The notes under the pieces are model-generated. The model was given only the letters and a program-made list of their open reading frames with translations. It made no database searches and had not been told where the DNA came from. The translations under genes were made by a program, and so were the position numbers. Positions 16,519-24,389 of a stretch of DNA of 36,899 bases are shown piece after piece (the stretch's first letter is position 1; each line of letters opens with the position of its first letter). Source of the DNA: Chitinophagaceae bacterium (GTDB taxonomy: Bacteria; Bacteroidota; Bacteroidia; Chitinophagales; Chitinophagaceae); assembly GCA_903642275.1 (NCBI GenBank), contig CAHJWK010000034.1:1-36899 (forward strand), read 5' to 3'.

Positions 16519-19233
16519 ATGTTTACCCGTTATAAAGTTTGCGCAAATATAAAACCGGCAATAATTCTTTTTTGCCTCTTATGCCTTATAACGTTACCAT
16601 TACTTGCTAACAATAAGTGGAAAATTAAATTTCCAAAATCATTAACAGTTATCACAGATACAGTTCCTGTAAAAAAATTTGATTCGATTCATGCTAAAAA
16701 AAATAATGGCCGCCCGTTAAAAACAACTGACTCTGCTTTAGTTAACACACCTGATACTTCAATTAACGATTCATCAAAGCGTATAACAGCTGATACGCTA
16801 TTGCTATCAAAAGATTCAATTGATGCGCCTGTAAATTATACTGCACAAGATAGTGGTGTTCTGCTCATCCCCAACAAGCAATTCATTTTATACGGCAAGG
16901 CAAACACGGACTATAAAGATATTAAGCTTGATGCCAACACCATACAGTATGATCAGCAATCACACATCATTACAGCTTATGGCGGTACAGATACTTCAAC
17001 TGACAACCCGCTTAACAAACCCAAGTTTACACAAGCCGGTTCAGAATCTATCATGGATACCGTTATATACAATCTTAAATCTGAAAAGGGAATAACAAGA
17101 AACACCTATTATAAAGAAGGTGAGATGTTTGTAAATTCAGAAACGGTAAAGAAAGTAGATAAAGATGTAGTGTATGCTTTTCGCGGAAGATTTACAACCT
17201 GCAATCTTGATACACCGCATTTTGATATACGTGCAAGAAAGATTAAGATCATTAATAATAAGATTGCCGTTTCAGGACCTGCCTTCCCGGAGTTTGAAGG
17301 CGTGCCTATTCCTATCCCGATTCCGTTTGGTATTTTTCCATTAAACCGCGGCAGGCATTCCGGCTTGTTACCGCCGCGCTTTACCAATAGCGAAACGTTT
17401 GGTCTTGGCCTTGAAGGCATAGGATTTTATAAAGTGATAAGTGATGACTGGGATGTTACCACACAGGGTGATTTATATTCTTATGGTGGCTGGAAGCTGG
17501 ATATAAACCCCAAATATTATAAGCGATATAAATACCGGGGCAGCCTTACCGTAAGTGCACAACATACAAAATCGCTCAATACTACATTTGGCTCTAAGCA
17601 AGAGTTTACTACCGGCAATACGTATAATATATTATGGAACCACTCTTCTGATTCAAAAGCAAGGCCCGGTACCAGTTTCAGCGCCAGTGTAAATGCCGGC
17701 AGCACTAAGTATAATACTTATCTCACAGATAATGCTTTCCGCAATTATGATAATAACCTTGCATCAAATGTTTCTTATAATAAAACGTGGGATGAAGGAA
17801 AGTATAACTTTAGTGCTTCATTAAGTGAGAACCAGAACAGTGTAAGCAGGCTTATAAATCTTAATGCACCTACTGTTGCATTTACAGTTGCAACCATCTA
17901 TCCTTTTCAAAATCCTAATGCACCATCCAGTTCAAAATGGTATCAGAAATTAGGCATTGGCTATACCGGCAATCTTTTAAATGTTATTTCATTTTATGAT
18001 TCAGCTATAAACTTTAAACGCATTTTAGATACCATTCAATGGGGTGCGGATCACCGCATTCCCATTACACTTTCATTACCGCCGGTTGGTCCGTTCATTA
18101 TTACACCAGCAATTAGTTATGAGGAAAGATGGTTTGCACAAAAAATTATTTATACGTATGACGATAAGAAATTCAAAGTTGATACAAGCATTAAAAGAGG
18201 ATTTTATGCAGCCCGGGAAGTAACGTTTGGTTTAAGTACAAGCACCCGCATTTTCGGAACCTATAATTTCAGTCATTCAAAAGGTATATTAGCCATACGG
18301 CATGAAATAGATCCGTTCATTGGCATAAGTTATAAGCCTGATCTTGTAAGCCAGTTTTATCAGAATATAAAAACAATATCAGGGCAAACTGTAAGAATAT
18401 CACAACTCAGCGGCAATGTATTAGGCGGCTTTAGTGAAACACGGTTTGGCGGTTTAAACTTTGGTATAAATAATTTGCTTGAAATGAAAACCAGGAACCG
18501 CAAAGACTCAACCGGGGCAGATAGTGTGAAAAAAATAAGGCTGCTTGATAATTTAAGTATAACCGGCGGATATAATTTTATTGCGGACAGTCTTAACTGG
18601 CAGTCTATAAGCATAAGAGCAGGCAGCAGTTTGTTTAATAAAGTAAATATCAGCGGCGGAGCCACTATTGATCCTTATCAAAAAGATATTAATAATAAGA
18701 GCGTATTGTTGTGGAAACATGGAAAGCTGGGCAACCTTGAGTCAGGAAATCTTTCTTTATCTACTTCTTTACAAAGTAAATCAAAAGACAAGCGAAGTGA
18801 TGATAACCGTTTAACACCGGATGAAACAATAACACCGGATGAGCAGCAGCAGGAACTGCAATACGTGCGCAGCAACCCTGGAGAGTTTGTTGATTTTAAT
18901 ATACCCTGGTCAGTGCAGACTTCTTTCTCATTAAATTATACGCATTATCTTTCATCAGACCTTGTTCATTTTATTTCTCAACTAAATTCAAACTTAAATG
19001 TAAATGGAGATTTAAGTATTTCGCCAAAGTGGAAAGTTGGCGGTGGATTTTATTTTGATTTCAGAACAGAGAAGATAGCTGCAACAAGCATCTATCTTAC
19101 CAGGGACATGCATTGCTGGCAAATGGTGATTGATGTAAACGTCGGTCGTTATAAATCGTTTACCATCACACTAAATCCAAAATCAGGCATACTTAGAGAC
19201 CTTCATATAAATAAACATTTTCTTCAGCAATAA
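16519..19233 (+). CDS. lptD: LptD-like outer-membrane LPS assembly protein
   Basis: 904 residues. A hydrophobic N-terminal segment (about 11-30, PAIILFCLLCLITLPLLA) is the export signal. A Thr/Asp/Ser-rich linker is followed by an OstA-type periplasmic domain (about 125-250: YGKANTDYKDIKLDANTIQY, CNLDTPHFDIRARKIKIINN). Then comes the LptD junction FPEFEGVPIPIPIPFGIFPL and a large beta-barrel with alternating strands to the C-terminus. LptD inserts LPS into the outer leaflet. Conserved disulfide-forming cysteines of E. coli LptD are not obvious; only a few cysteines occur. The nearby OstA-like gene fits the same transport route. Confidence 0.88.
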   Translation: MFTRYKVCANIKPAIILFCLLCLITLPLLANNKWKIKFPKSLTVITDTVPVKKFDSIHAKKNNGRPLKTTDSALVNTPDTSINDSSKRITADTLLLSKDSIDAPVNYTAQDSGVLLIPNKQFILYGKANTDYKDIKLDANTIQYDQQSHIITAYGGTDTSTDNPLNKPKFTQAGSESIMDTVIYNLKSEKGITRNTYYKEGEMFVNSETVKKVDKDVVYAFRGRFTTCNLDTPHFDIRARKIKIINNKIAVSGPAFPEFEGVPIPIPIPFGIFPLNRGRHSGLLPPRFTNSETFGLGLEGIGFYKVISDDWDVTTQGDLYSYGGWKLDINPKYYKRYKYRGSLTVSAQHTKSLNTTFGSKQEFTTGNTYNILWNHSSDSKARPGTSFSASVNAGSTKYNTYLTDNAFRNYDNNLASNVSYNKTWDEGKYNFSASLSENQNSVSRLINLNAPTVAFTVATIYPFQNPNAPSSSKWYQKLGIGYTGNLLNVISFYDSAINFKRILDTIQWGADHRIPITLSLPPVGPFIITPAISYEERWFAQKIIYTYDDKKFKVDTSIKRGFYAAREVTFGLSTSTRIFGTYNFSHSKGILAIRHEIDPFIGISYKPDLVSQFYQNIKTISGQTVRISQLSGNVLGGFSETRFGGLNFGINNLLEMKTRNRKDSTGADSVKKIRLLDNLSITGGYNFIADSLNWQSISIRAGSSLFNKVNISGGATIDPYQKDINNKSVLLWKHGKLGNLESGNLSLSTSLQSKSKDKRSDDNRLTPDETITPDEQQQELQYVRSNPGEFVDFNIPWSVQTSFSLNYTHYLSSDLVHFISQLNSNLNVNGDLSISPKWKVGGGFYFDFRTEKIAATSIYLTRDMHCWQMVIDVNVGRYKSFTITLNPKSGILRDLHINKHFLQQ

Positions 19234-19237
19234 CATT

Positions 19238-19245
19238 TACTTTTG
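19238..19245 (+). promoter_or_regulatory. Candidate -7 element (TAnnTTTG) of the YtxH gene
   Basis: TACTTTTG lies 46 bases before the YtxH-type start and just after the lptD stop. It matches the -7 consensus; the -33 element is absent or weak. It would give this gene its own promoter. Confidence 0.3.
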
Positions 19246-19291
19246 GCAAGGTTGTTGAAAATTATTCAGCTTAACACTTTAAAATTTTTGT

Positions 19292-19525
19292 ATGAGCGTA
19301 CAGCGTACTTTAATTACAACTATTTCTGCTTTTGTTGCAGGTTTAGCAGTAGGTTTATTAGTTGCACCAGCCAGTGGTGAAGAAACACGTCAGCGTATAG
19401 CAGATTCTGCGGGTGATTTGGCTGATAATGTAAAAGATAAAATTCGTAACCTGCGTGGTAATGCGGAAGATGAATTAAGTGACCTTGGTTTTGATACCAA
19501 TGATGATTATGGTGATACACAATAA
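19292..19525 (+). CDS. YtxH-domain protein
   Basis: 77 residues. TTISAFVAGLAVGLLVAPAS is the characteristic Gly/Ala-rich membrane-spanning segment with the GLLxAPxSG motif. A helical, charged tail (ETRQRIADSAGDLADNVKDK) follows, and then an acidic end. YtxH-domain proteins are small membrane-anchored proteins of unclear function, often linked to stress response. It is followed closely by a bidirectional terminator. Confidence 0.85.
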   Translation: MSVQRTLITTISAFVAGLAVGLLVAPASGEETRQRIADSAGDLADNVKDKIRNLRGNAEDELSDLGFDTNDDYGDTQ

Positions 19526-19542
19526 TATCTTATCCATATAAT

Positions 19543-19573
19543 AAAAAAGAGTTCTAAACAGAACTCTTTTTTT
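19543..19573. terminator. Bidirectional intrinsic terminator
   Basis: AAAAAAGAGTTC (19543-19554), loop TAAACA and GAACTCTTTTTT form a 12-base perfect stem with T-runs on both strands. It lies between the convergent YtxH and DUF2807 genes and can serve both. It is the clearest terminator in the window. Confidence 0.85.
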
Positions 19574-19592
19574 ATGCTTACATCAGGCTGGT

Positions 19593-20312
19593 TTAACTTT
19601 CTTTTTTAATTCTGCCACCACTGCTGTTAGATATGTTTGTTGCAGATGCATTGCCCTTATAATGCACATCTCCGCCACTGCTGGCTTTTGCGTCTAATTC
19701 TTTATTTACAGTTATTTCAATGCCACTGCCGCTACTTGCATCTGCTTTGCAGGTTTCACTTACAAGATCATATCCTTTAAAATCTGATCCGCTGCTTGCG
19801 CTAACATCTATACTGCCTGCTTTGCCTTTAATATTCATATCGCTGCCGCTGCTTTGATCAACTTTTAGCGCTGAAGCAGTCACGTTGCCATCAAGATTGG
19901 CACCTGATGATAAAGTGATTTTAAGGTTATCCGCATTTATATTTCCATCAGTAATTACATCTGCGCCGGAACTTGCTTCAATGGCATCAATAGCTGCACA
20001 GGTAACATATGCCTTTAATTTAGCGCCTTTGTTATTCCAGTTGTTCCAGCCACTTCTGTCAAAATAAATTTTCAGCTTACCATTTTCAACTTCGGTTTTA
20101 ATACGAGCTACAATGTCATCTGATGAAGCGCTTACAGCAACCGCAGTTGTGTTGCCTTGCTTTAATATAAGGTTGATGCCGCTCGATACTTCAATTGCAT
20201 GAAAGCTGCCCACATTTCTTACCTGTGCATTATTATCGTATACAATTTTGCTTTGTGCAAACAAACAGGAAGCCGTTAGCAATAATAATAAGAGAAAAGA
20301 TATTTTTTTCAT
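19593..20312 (-). CDS. DUF2807 (head GIN domain) secreted protein
   Basis: 239 residues from the ATG at 20312; the frame opens two codons earlier at a TTG. The signal peptide is MKKISFLLLLLLTASCLFAQ. The mature part matches the putative auto-transporter adhesin 'head GIN' family: VGSFHAIEVSSGINLILKQG, then repeated strands ending in SSGxD or SSGS motifs (ASSGADVI, LSSGANLD, QSSGSDMN, ASSGSDFK, SSGSGIEI, ASSGGDVH, NSSGGRI). These repeats suggest a beta-helix with an Ser-Ser-Gly turn per coil. The family is very common in Bacteroidota; its function is not established. Confidence 0.9.
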   Translation of the reverse strand: MKKISFLLLLLLTASCLFAQSKIVYDNNAQVRNVGSFHAIEVSSGINLILKQGNTTAVAVSASSDDIVARIKTEVENGKLKIYFDRSGWNNWNNKGAKLKAYVTCAAIDAIEASSGADVITDGNINADNLKITLSSGANLDGNVTASALKVDQSSGSDMNIKGKAGSIDVSASSGSDFKGYDLVSETCKADASSGSGIEITVNKELDAKASSGGDVHYKGNASATNISNSSGGRIKKES

Positions 20313-20451
20313 GTTCAAAATTTTATGTGTTACGCCTGATTAATTAAAATGTTACAACTGGCAGAAAGTTTTTAAAAATAAGTTTTGTTTGAGAGTTACA
20401 AATGATACATTATGAAAGCGTTGCTTGCGGCGATATTGTCGCGCGTTTGAC

Positions 20452-20774
20452 TTACTTTTCTATAATGTAAGCTTTGTGTTTTTCGAGACCATTAACCTGA
20501 GTTTTAAACGAAGACATGAATAAAACAAGTTCTTCAATTTTACTCGTCTGAGAATTTAATACAGCAATTGTCAAATTATATTTGTCAAGGTTTTGCTGGT
20601 AGATTAGATTTTATCAATTGTTAGTAGCAAATCAAAATTATTTTCAACACAAAAAGCCATAAGTTTTCCGTTTTTAATTCCGTTCCATTTCATTTGTGAT
20701 ACAGTAAAAACTTCAAACACTGTTAAGTACGGTTTCAATCTTTTAGTCACACATTCGTCAAGCAAAATTTTCAT
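20452..20774 (-). pseudogene. DUF5615 (PIN-like) toxin, frameshifted
   Basis: The intact first part starts at the ATG at 20774: MKILLDECVTKRLKPYL up to LLLTIDKI, then a stop at 20604-20606. The N-terminal acidic MKILLDE motif is that of DUF5615 PIN-like nucleases. After the stop, another frame continues the family: YQQNLDKYNLTIAVLNS, then KIEELVLFMSSF and HKAYIIEK, ending at 20452. Adding one A to the four-base run (20609-20612) restores one frame of 107 residues (DKNLIYQQN at the junction), a normal family length. The start overlaps the DUF433 antitoxin gene by 17 bases. So this is either a recent inactivation or a homopolymer base-call error. Confidence 0.88.
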
Positions 20775-20991
20775 TGAGTATTCCTGTTGAAGTTTCAATT
20801 AGTTTTTGCGACATCTCTAAAACTTTTATTACCTGTTCTTTTTTTACTCCATCAAAATCATCAAGAAATGTTTCAATAGAATCACCGGTTTCCAGATAGT
20901 CAAAAAGATTCTTAATAGGAACTCTTGTACCATAAAACACTGGTGTGCCACCTAAAATTTCCGGGTCGATGTTTATAATTCGCCTGTCCAT
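20758..20991 (-). CDS. DUF433-domain antitoxin
   Basis: 77 residues, intact. INIDPEILGGTPVFYGTRVPIKNLFDYLETG is spread over residues 6-36 and shows the DUF433 pattern: DPxxxGGxPVxxGTRVPI. A C-terminal stretch of charged helix follows. DUF433 proteins are winged-helix antitoxins normally encoded just ahead of a DUF5615 PIN-like toxin, as here. It would bind the toxin and repress its own operon. With the toxin gene broken, the antitoxin may be an orphan remnant. Confidence 0.9.
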   Translation of the reverse strand: MDRRIINIDPEILGGTPVFYGTRVPIKNLFDYLETGDSIETFLDDFDGVKKEQVIKVLEMSQKLIETSTGILNENFA

Positions 20992-21117
20992 ATCTTATCA
21001 TTATTGAAATCAAATTTAAATAAGTTTTAAGTAGCACAAGCTGTTTGAAAATTTCATCTAAACACAAATATTTACAATATCAACACAATCCCAAATCTTT
21101 CTCAAAAACCCATAAAG

Positions 21118-21134
21118 CAGCGCCTGCGGCGCTG
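21118..21134. terminator. GC-rich hairpin, possible transcript end
   Basis: CAGCGCC-TGC-GGCGCTG is a perfect 7-base stem with a 3-base loop in AT-rich surroundings. On the minus strand it is followed by CTTTATGGGTTTTTG, so it could end the transcript of the 313-residue protein gene after the 21-bp repeat array. The T-run is interrupted, so termination is only probable. Confidence 0.45.
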
Positions 21135-21161
21135 ATTTATTCCATCAACAGTAAGTTTATC

Positions 21162-21297
21162 TGTACATTTTGCCATTACTTCTATACATTTTCCTGATTC
21201 TTTTGTACACTTTCTTTTATTTTCTGTACATTTTTTTGAATTTTCTATACACTTTTTCACTGTTTTTATACAGTAAACAGGCTGCTTTGTACATTTT
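21162..21297. repeat. 21-bp degenerate tandem repeat, seven copies
   Basis: The core TGTACATTTT / TATACATTTT / TGTACACTTT begins at 21162, 21183, 21204, 21225, 21246, 21267 and 21288, an exact 21-base period over seven copies. The copy at 21267 has TATACAGTAA. The other 11 bases of each unit are mostly T-rich and poorly conserved. On the minus strand one frame stays open over the whole array and encodes heptads of the form KC(T/I)(E/K)xxx with Cys every seventh residue. The array begins at the stop codon of the 313-residue protein gene and ends near a GC-rich hairpin. It fills most of the 304-base gap before the DUF433 gene; the remaining part (20992-21117) shows nothing recognisable. Confidence 0.9.
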
Positions 21298-22237
21298 AAT
21301 GAGCGCTTAATACAGTTATTTTAGCTTCTGTAAGAGTAGAGGCATTAACAATAGTAATGGTGCTATACCCTTTTATAATTCCAAACTTCTCCCCTGCATG
21401 TATTATAACCGGGGTGCCGCTTGTGCTTTTGCCGCGGTATAACTGAACATCATCAATGCCTGTATTGGTAAGCGTTCCGCCAATAACAAGCCCGTTTAAA
21501 ACACGGGTTTCCCCCAGCTTAAGCTTCGTGGTGCGCAGTTTTGGTTTTTGCGGGCTGTTATCAACCACAAAACCCCAGTCGCCAAGTGCTTTTTCGTTGC
21601 CGCTGTATAGCTTCATTAAAAAATTACCAATGTCTTTCAGGTGCTGTTCAACCGGGCTCCAAAGCTGGTTGCGCAGTTCTGTTTCATTCTCGCTTTGCTG
21701 GCTGGCAGCAGTAAAGCTGGCATCGTTATCACCGGCGGTTTGCACAAAGCCGGCATCTTTCGCAAGGTCAATTTGCTGTTGCATTAAATAAGCCTGCAAC
21801 GGGCTGCTGCCATCACCATAACTACTGTTTTTTTCCAGCAACGCATCAAATATCGTAACCCTGTCAGCAAAGGCAGGCGGGTAAATTATTTTGCCGCCGG
21901 TAGTAATGGTAATACCCCAATCGCCCAGCTGCTTTGTGTTGCCTTTGTAAAAAGATTTTAAGAACTGTACGCTGCCGGTAAGGTGTTGCCACGGTGCTGT
22001 AAAATTGTTGTCGCGCAGCTGGCGAAAGTTTTCGCTTTGCTTGCTGAAGAGCAGCCGGTTGGTTTCGTGCGTTTGGGCATTGTTACCGGCTGTTACATCA
22101 TCCCCCAAAACAATATTCTGCTGCGCCAGGTACGCGGTAACGGGATTGTTTTTGGTGATGAGGCCATTTTGTGCAACAACGTTTGCAAGCAGCGTAAGCT
22201 GGCTGGTGAAATCTTCGGGAAAAACAATACGTGCCAT
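21296..22237 (-). CDS. Unrecognised protein with two internal ~108-residue repeats
   Basis: 313 residues from the ATG at 22237 (MARIVFPEDFTSQL). The frame opens three codons earlier at a TTG. I do not recognise the family. Two copies of one domain are evident: about 4-111 (RIVFPEDF, NPVTAYLAQQNI, SENFRQLR, PWQHLTGSVQFLKSFY, QLGDWGITI) and about 117-225 (KIIYPPAF, SPLQAYLMQQQI, SENETELRNQ, PVEQHLKDIGNFLMKLY, ALGDWGFVV). A beta-rich C-terminal domain of about 85 residues follows. There is no signal peptide. The gene is visibly richer in G and C than its neighbours, which suggests transfer or unusual codon use. Its stop codon abuts a seven-copy 21-bp repeat array. Confidence 0.8.
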   Translation of the reverse strand: MARIVFPEDFTSQLTLLANVVAQNGLITKNNPVTAYLAQQNIVLGDDVTAGNNAQTHETNRLLFSKQSENFRQLRDNNFTAPWQHLTGSVQFLKSFYKGNTKQLGDWGITITTGGKIIYPPAFADRVTIFDALLEKNSSYGDGSSPLQAYLMQQQIDLAKDAGFVQTAGDNDASFTAASQQSENETELRNQLWSPVEQHLKDIGNFLMKLYSGNEKALGDWGFVVDNSPQKPKLRTTKLKLGETRVLNGLVIGGTLTNTGIDDVQLYRGKSTSGTPVIIHAGEKFGIIKGYSTITIVNASTLTEAKITVLSAH

Positions 22238-22408
22238 ATAATACAAGGTTTGATGACGAGTTTTAATCGTTATTCAGCGGGCACGGTTTAAAAGCAGCTA
22301 TCTGTTGATATTGATGAATCAAATATAAAATAAAATCTTACTTAAAAACACGCCCGGTGCACTAAATTGTTCGTTTAATTACAAACTATTAATTCTTTTC
22401 TTTACAAA

Positions 22409-23203
22409 ATGAAATATGCAGTATTATGTGTTTTAATTTTTTGTGTAAGCTGTGCCGGTAATAAGTATGCATCATCCAACAAAATATATAAGCAACAGGC
22501 AAAAGCGTTTGCAGCCATAATTAAAAAATATCCGCTGCAGGATACGTTTGGCAATAACATGTTCATCGGCACAACAAATTTTAATTTAAGAAAACCAAAC
22601 TTTGTAATCATTCATCATACGGCGCAAAACAGTTGCGATGAAACGCTTAAAACATTTACGCTGCAACGCACACAGGTAAGTGCGCATTATGTTATTTGTA
22701 AAGATGGAACGGTGCACCACATGCTGAATGATTATTTGCGTGCATGGCATGCAGGTGTGAGTAAATGGGGCAACGATATTGATATAAACAGCGCAAGTAT
22801 AGGTATTGAATTAGACAATAATGGCTTTGAAGCTTTTACGGATGCACAGCTTAACAGCTTGCTGAATTTACTTGCTGCTTTAAAAAAGCAGTTTAATATT
22901 CCTGCCGCAAATTTTATTGGCCATGCGGATATTGCGCCCACAAGAAAAGATGACCCGAATGTTTTCTTTCCATGGAAGCGGCTTGCAGACAGTGGTTATG
23001 GTTATTGGTATGATGATACGACAAACGTTATACTGCCTTCTACGTTTCAGCCGGTTCAGGCATTAAGAATTATTGGTTATGATGTAAAAGATACAACGGC
23101 AGCAACCATTGCATTTAAGCGGCATTGGTTGCAGGATACATTGCCCGGGCTTGATTCATCTCAATACAAAGTATTATTCCAGGTAATGAAAAAGTTTGAT
23201 TAA
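22409..23203 (+). CDS. N-acetylmuramoyl-L-alanine amidase lipoprotein, Amidase_2 (AmpD-like)
   Basis: 264 residues. The N-terminus MKYAVLCVLIFCVSCAGN has a lipobox-like FCVSC, so it is probably a lipoprotein. Zinc ligands are His69 (FVIIHHTAQNS), His172 (IGHADIAPTRKDDP) and Asp182, with the His-to-Asp spacing of 10 that AmpD also has. SAHYVICKDGTVHHML (91-106) and SIGIELDNNGF (130-140) are further family motifs. It would cleave muramoyl-peptide bonds in the periplasm, in turnover or recycling of peptidoglycan. It is divergent from the duplicated-domain protein gene and convergent with the oxidoreductase gene. Confidence 0.93.
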   Translation: MKYAVLCVLIFCVSCAGNKYASSNKIYKQQAKAFAAIIKKYPLQDTFGNNMFIGTTNFNLRKPNFVIIHHTAQNSCDETLKTFTLQRTQVSAHYVICKDGTVHHMLNDYLRAWHAGVSKWGNDIDINSASIGIELDNNGFEAFTDAQLNSLLNLLAALKKQFNIPAANFIGHADIAPTRKDDPNVFFPWKRLADSGYGYWYDDTTNVILPSTFQPVQALRIIGYDVKDTTAATIAFKRHWLQDTLPGLDSSQYKVLFQVMKKFD

Positions 23204-23251
23204 TGCAGATTTATTTTAGCGTCTTCATTCACTTTCAATCTGCTGAACAAT

Positions 23252-24325
23252 CTATATAAATTCTTCCTTGCAGGCAACCGTTCTTTTTTCATTACTGCTT
23301 TGCATAGCCAACTCTATAACACGGATAATATTCCGTGCATGTTCAGCCGTAACATCTAATGGCTTTTTGTCAGTAATTGCATCACGCACGTTTGCATAAT
23401 AGCCGCGGTAATCACCCACTTCGCTTTGTATTTTTCCTGAAAACTGCACGCCGTTTATTTCAGTTACCAGATTGCCCCAAACGCTTTCCGGCTCTGTGCC
23501 CCAGTCGCTTTTTGTATGTGGCGTTAAGTCTGCTTTTAAAGCTGCTTCCTGCACATCCAAACCATATTTTACAAAGCTGCCTTTATCGCCCATCAAAATA
23601 TATCTTGGCAAAGGCTGGCTTACCAGCATGCCTGCTTTTACTGTTACTTTTAAATTTTTATAATGCAAAATCAGTTCAAAATTATCGGTTGCTTTAGTGC
23701 CTTCGCGCTGTGCACGAATGTCTGCAGTTACAGCTTCAGGCAAACCAAATAAAACCAATGGCTGATCAATTAAGTGCGAACCTAAATCGTATAAAATGCC
23801 GGCTCCGGGCTCATCTTTTTCGCGCCATGCGCCAGGCTTTAAAAAATTTCTGAAGCGATCATAATGGCTTTCAAATTCAACAAGCCTGCCAAGCAAGTTG
23901 CCTTTTAATATTTTTTGTATCGTTTTAAAATCACTGTCGTAACGGCGGTTATGGTGAACAGATAAAATTCTTTTTTCCTGCTTCGCAATTTTTATAAGAT
24001 CATCTGCATCAGCAGAAGTAATGGTAAACGGCTTATCAACCACCACGTGTTTGCCGGCCAGCAAAGCTTGTTTGGTTAATGAATAATGAGAATTATTTGG
24101 TGTTGCTATTACAACTAATTCAATGGATGCATCATTAATAATATCATCTGCATTACCAGTTATCAAAGTTTGCGGGTAACGTTGCCTTGCTAGTTTTATT
24201 TCCGATTCTTTCCTCGCTCTGATCTTGCTGATTTCAAATCCTTCTGTTGTGTGTATAACAGGCGCATGAAACGTATTACCGCCGACACCAAAGCCTATAA
24301 TGCCTATTTTGATTATTCTTTTCAA
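23252..24325 (-). CDS. Gfo/Idh/MocA-family oxidoreductase
   Basis: 357 residues. The Rossmann start is IIKIGIIGFGVGGNTFHAPV (4-23). The conserved VVIATPNNSHY and AGKHVVVDKPFTIT (with the family Lys) follow, then the C-terminal sheet domain with GILYDLGSHLIDQ, which carries the catalytic His. These enzymes oxidise or reduce sugars and related polyols with NAD(P). The specific substrate is not evident. The start is TTG at 24323-24325; a stop lies seven codons upstream and no ATG fits. It overlaps nothing and is convergent with the amidase gene. Confidence 0.93.
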   Translation of the reverse strand: MKRIIKIGIIGFGVGGNTFHAPVIHTTEGFEISKIRARKESEIKLARQRYPQTLITGNADDIINDASIELVVIATPNNSHYSLTKQALLAGKHVVVDKPFTITSADADDLIKIAKQEKRILSVHHNRRYDSDFKTIQKILKGNLLGRLVEFESHYDRFRNFLKPGAWREKDEPGAGILYDLGSHLIDQPLVLFGLPEAVTADIRAQREGTKATDNFELILHYKNLKVTVKAGMLVSQPLPRYILMGDKGSFVKYGLDVQEAALKADLTPHTKSDWGTEPESVWGNLVTEINGVQFSGKIQSEVGDYRGYYANVRDAITDKKPLDVTAEHARNIIRVIELAMQSSNEKRTVACKEEFI

Positions 24326-24389
24326 ATGATGTTTTTTTAATAACTACAAACCTGTTCAAAGATGTAAGAATACAAAAAAAATTTACCGT

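Noticed and set aside
21162-21297. CRISPR array
   Set aside because: Repeat units are contiguous with a 21-bp period and only about 10 conserved bases; there are no unique spacers of normal size and no cas genes nearby.
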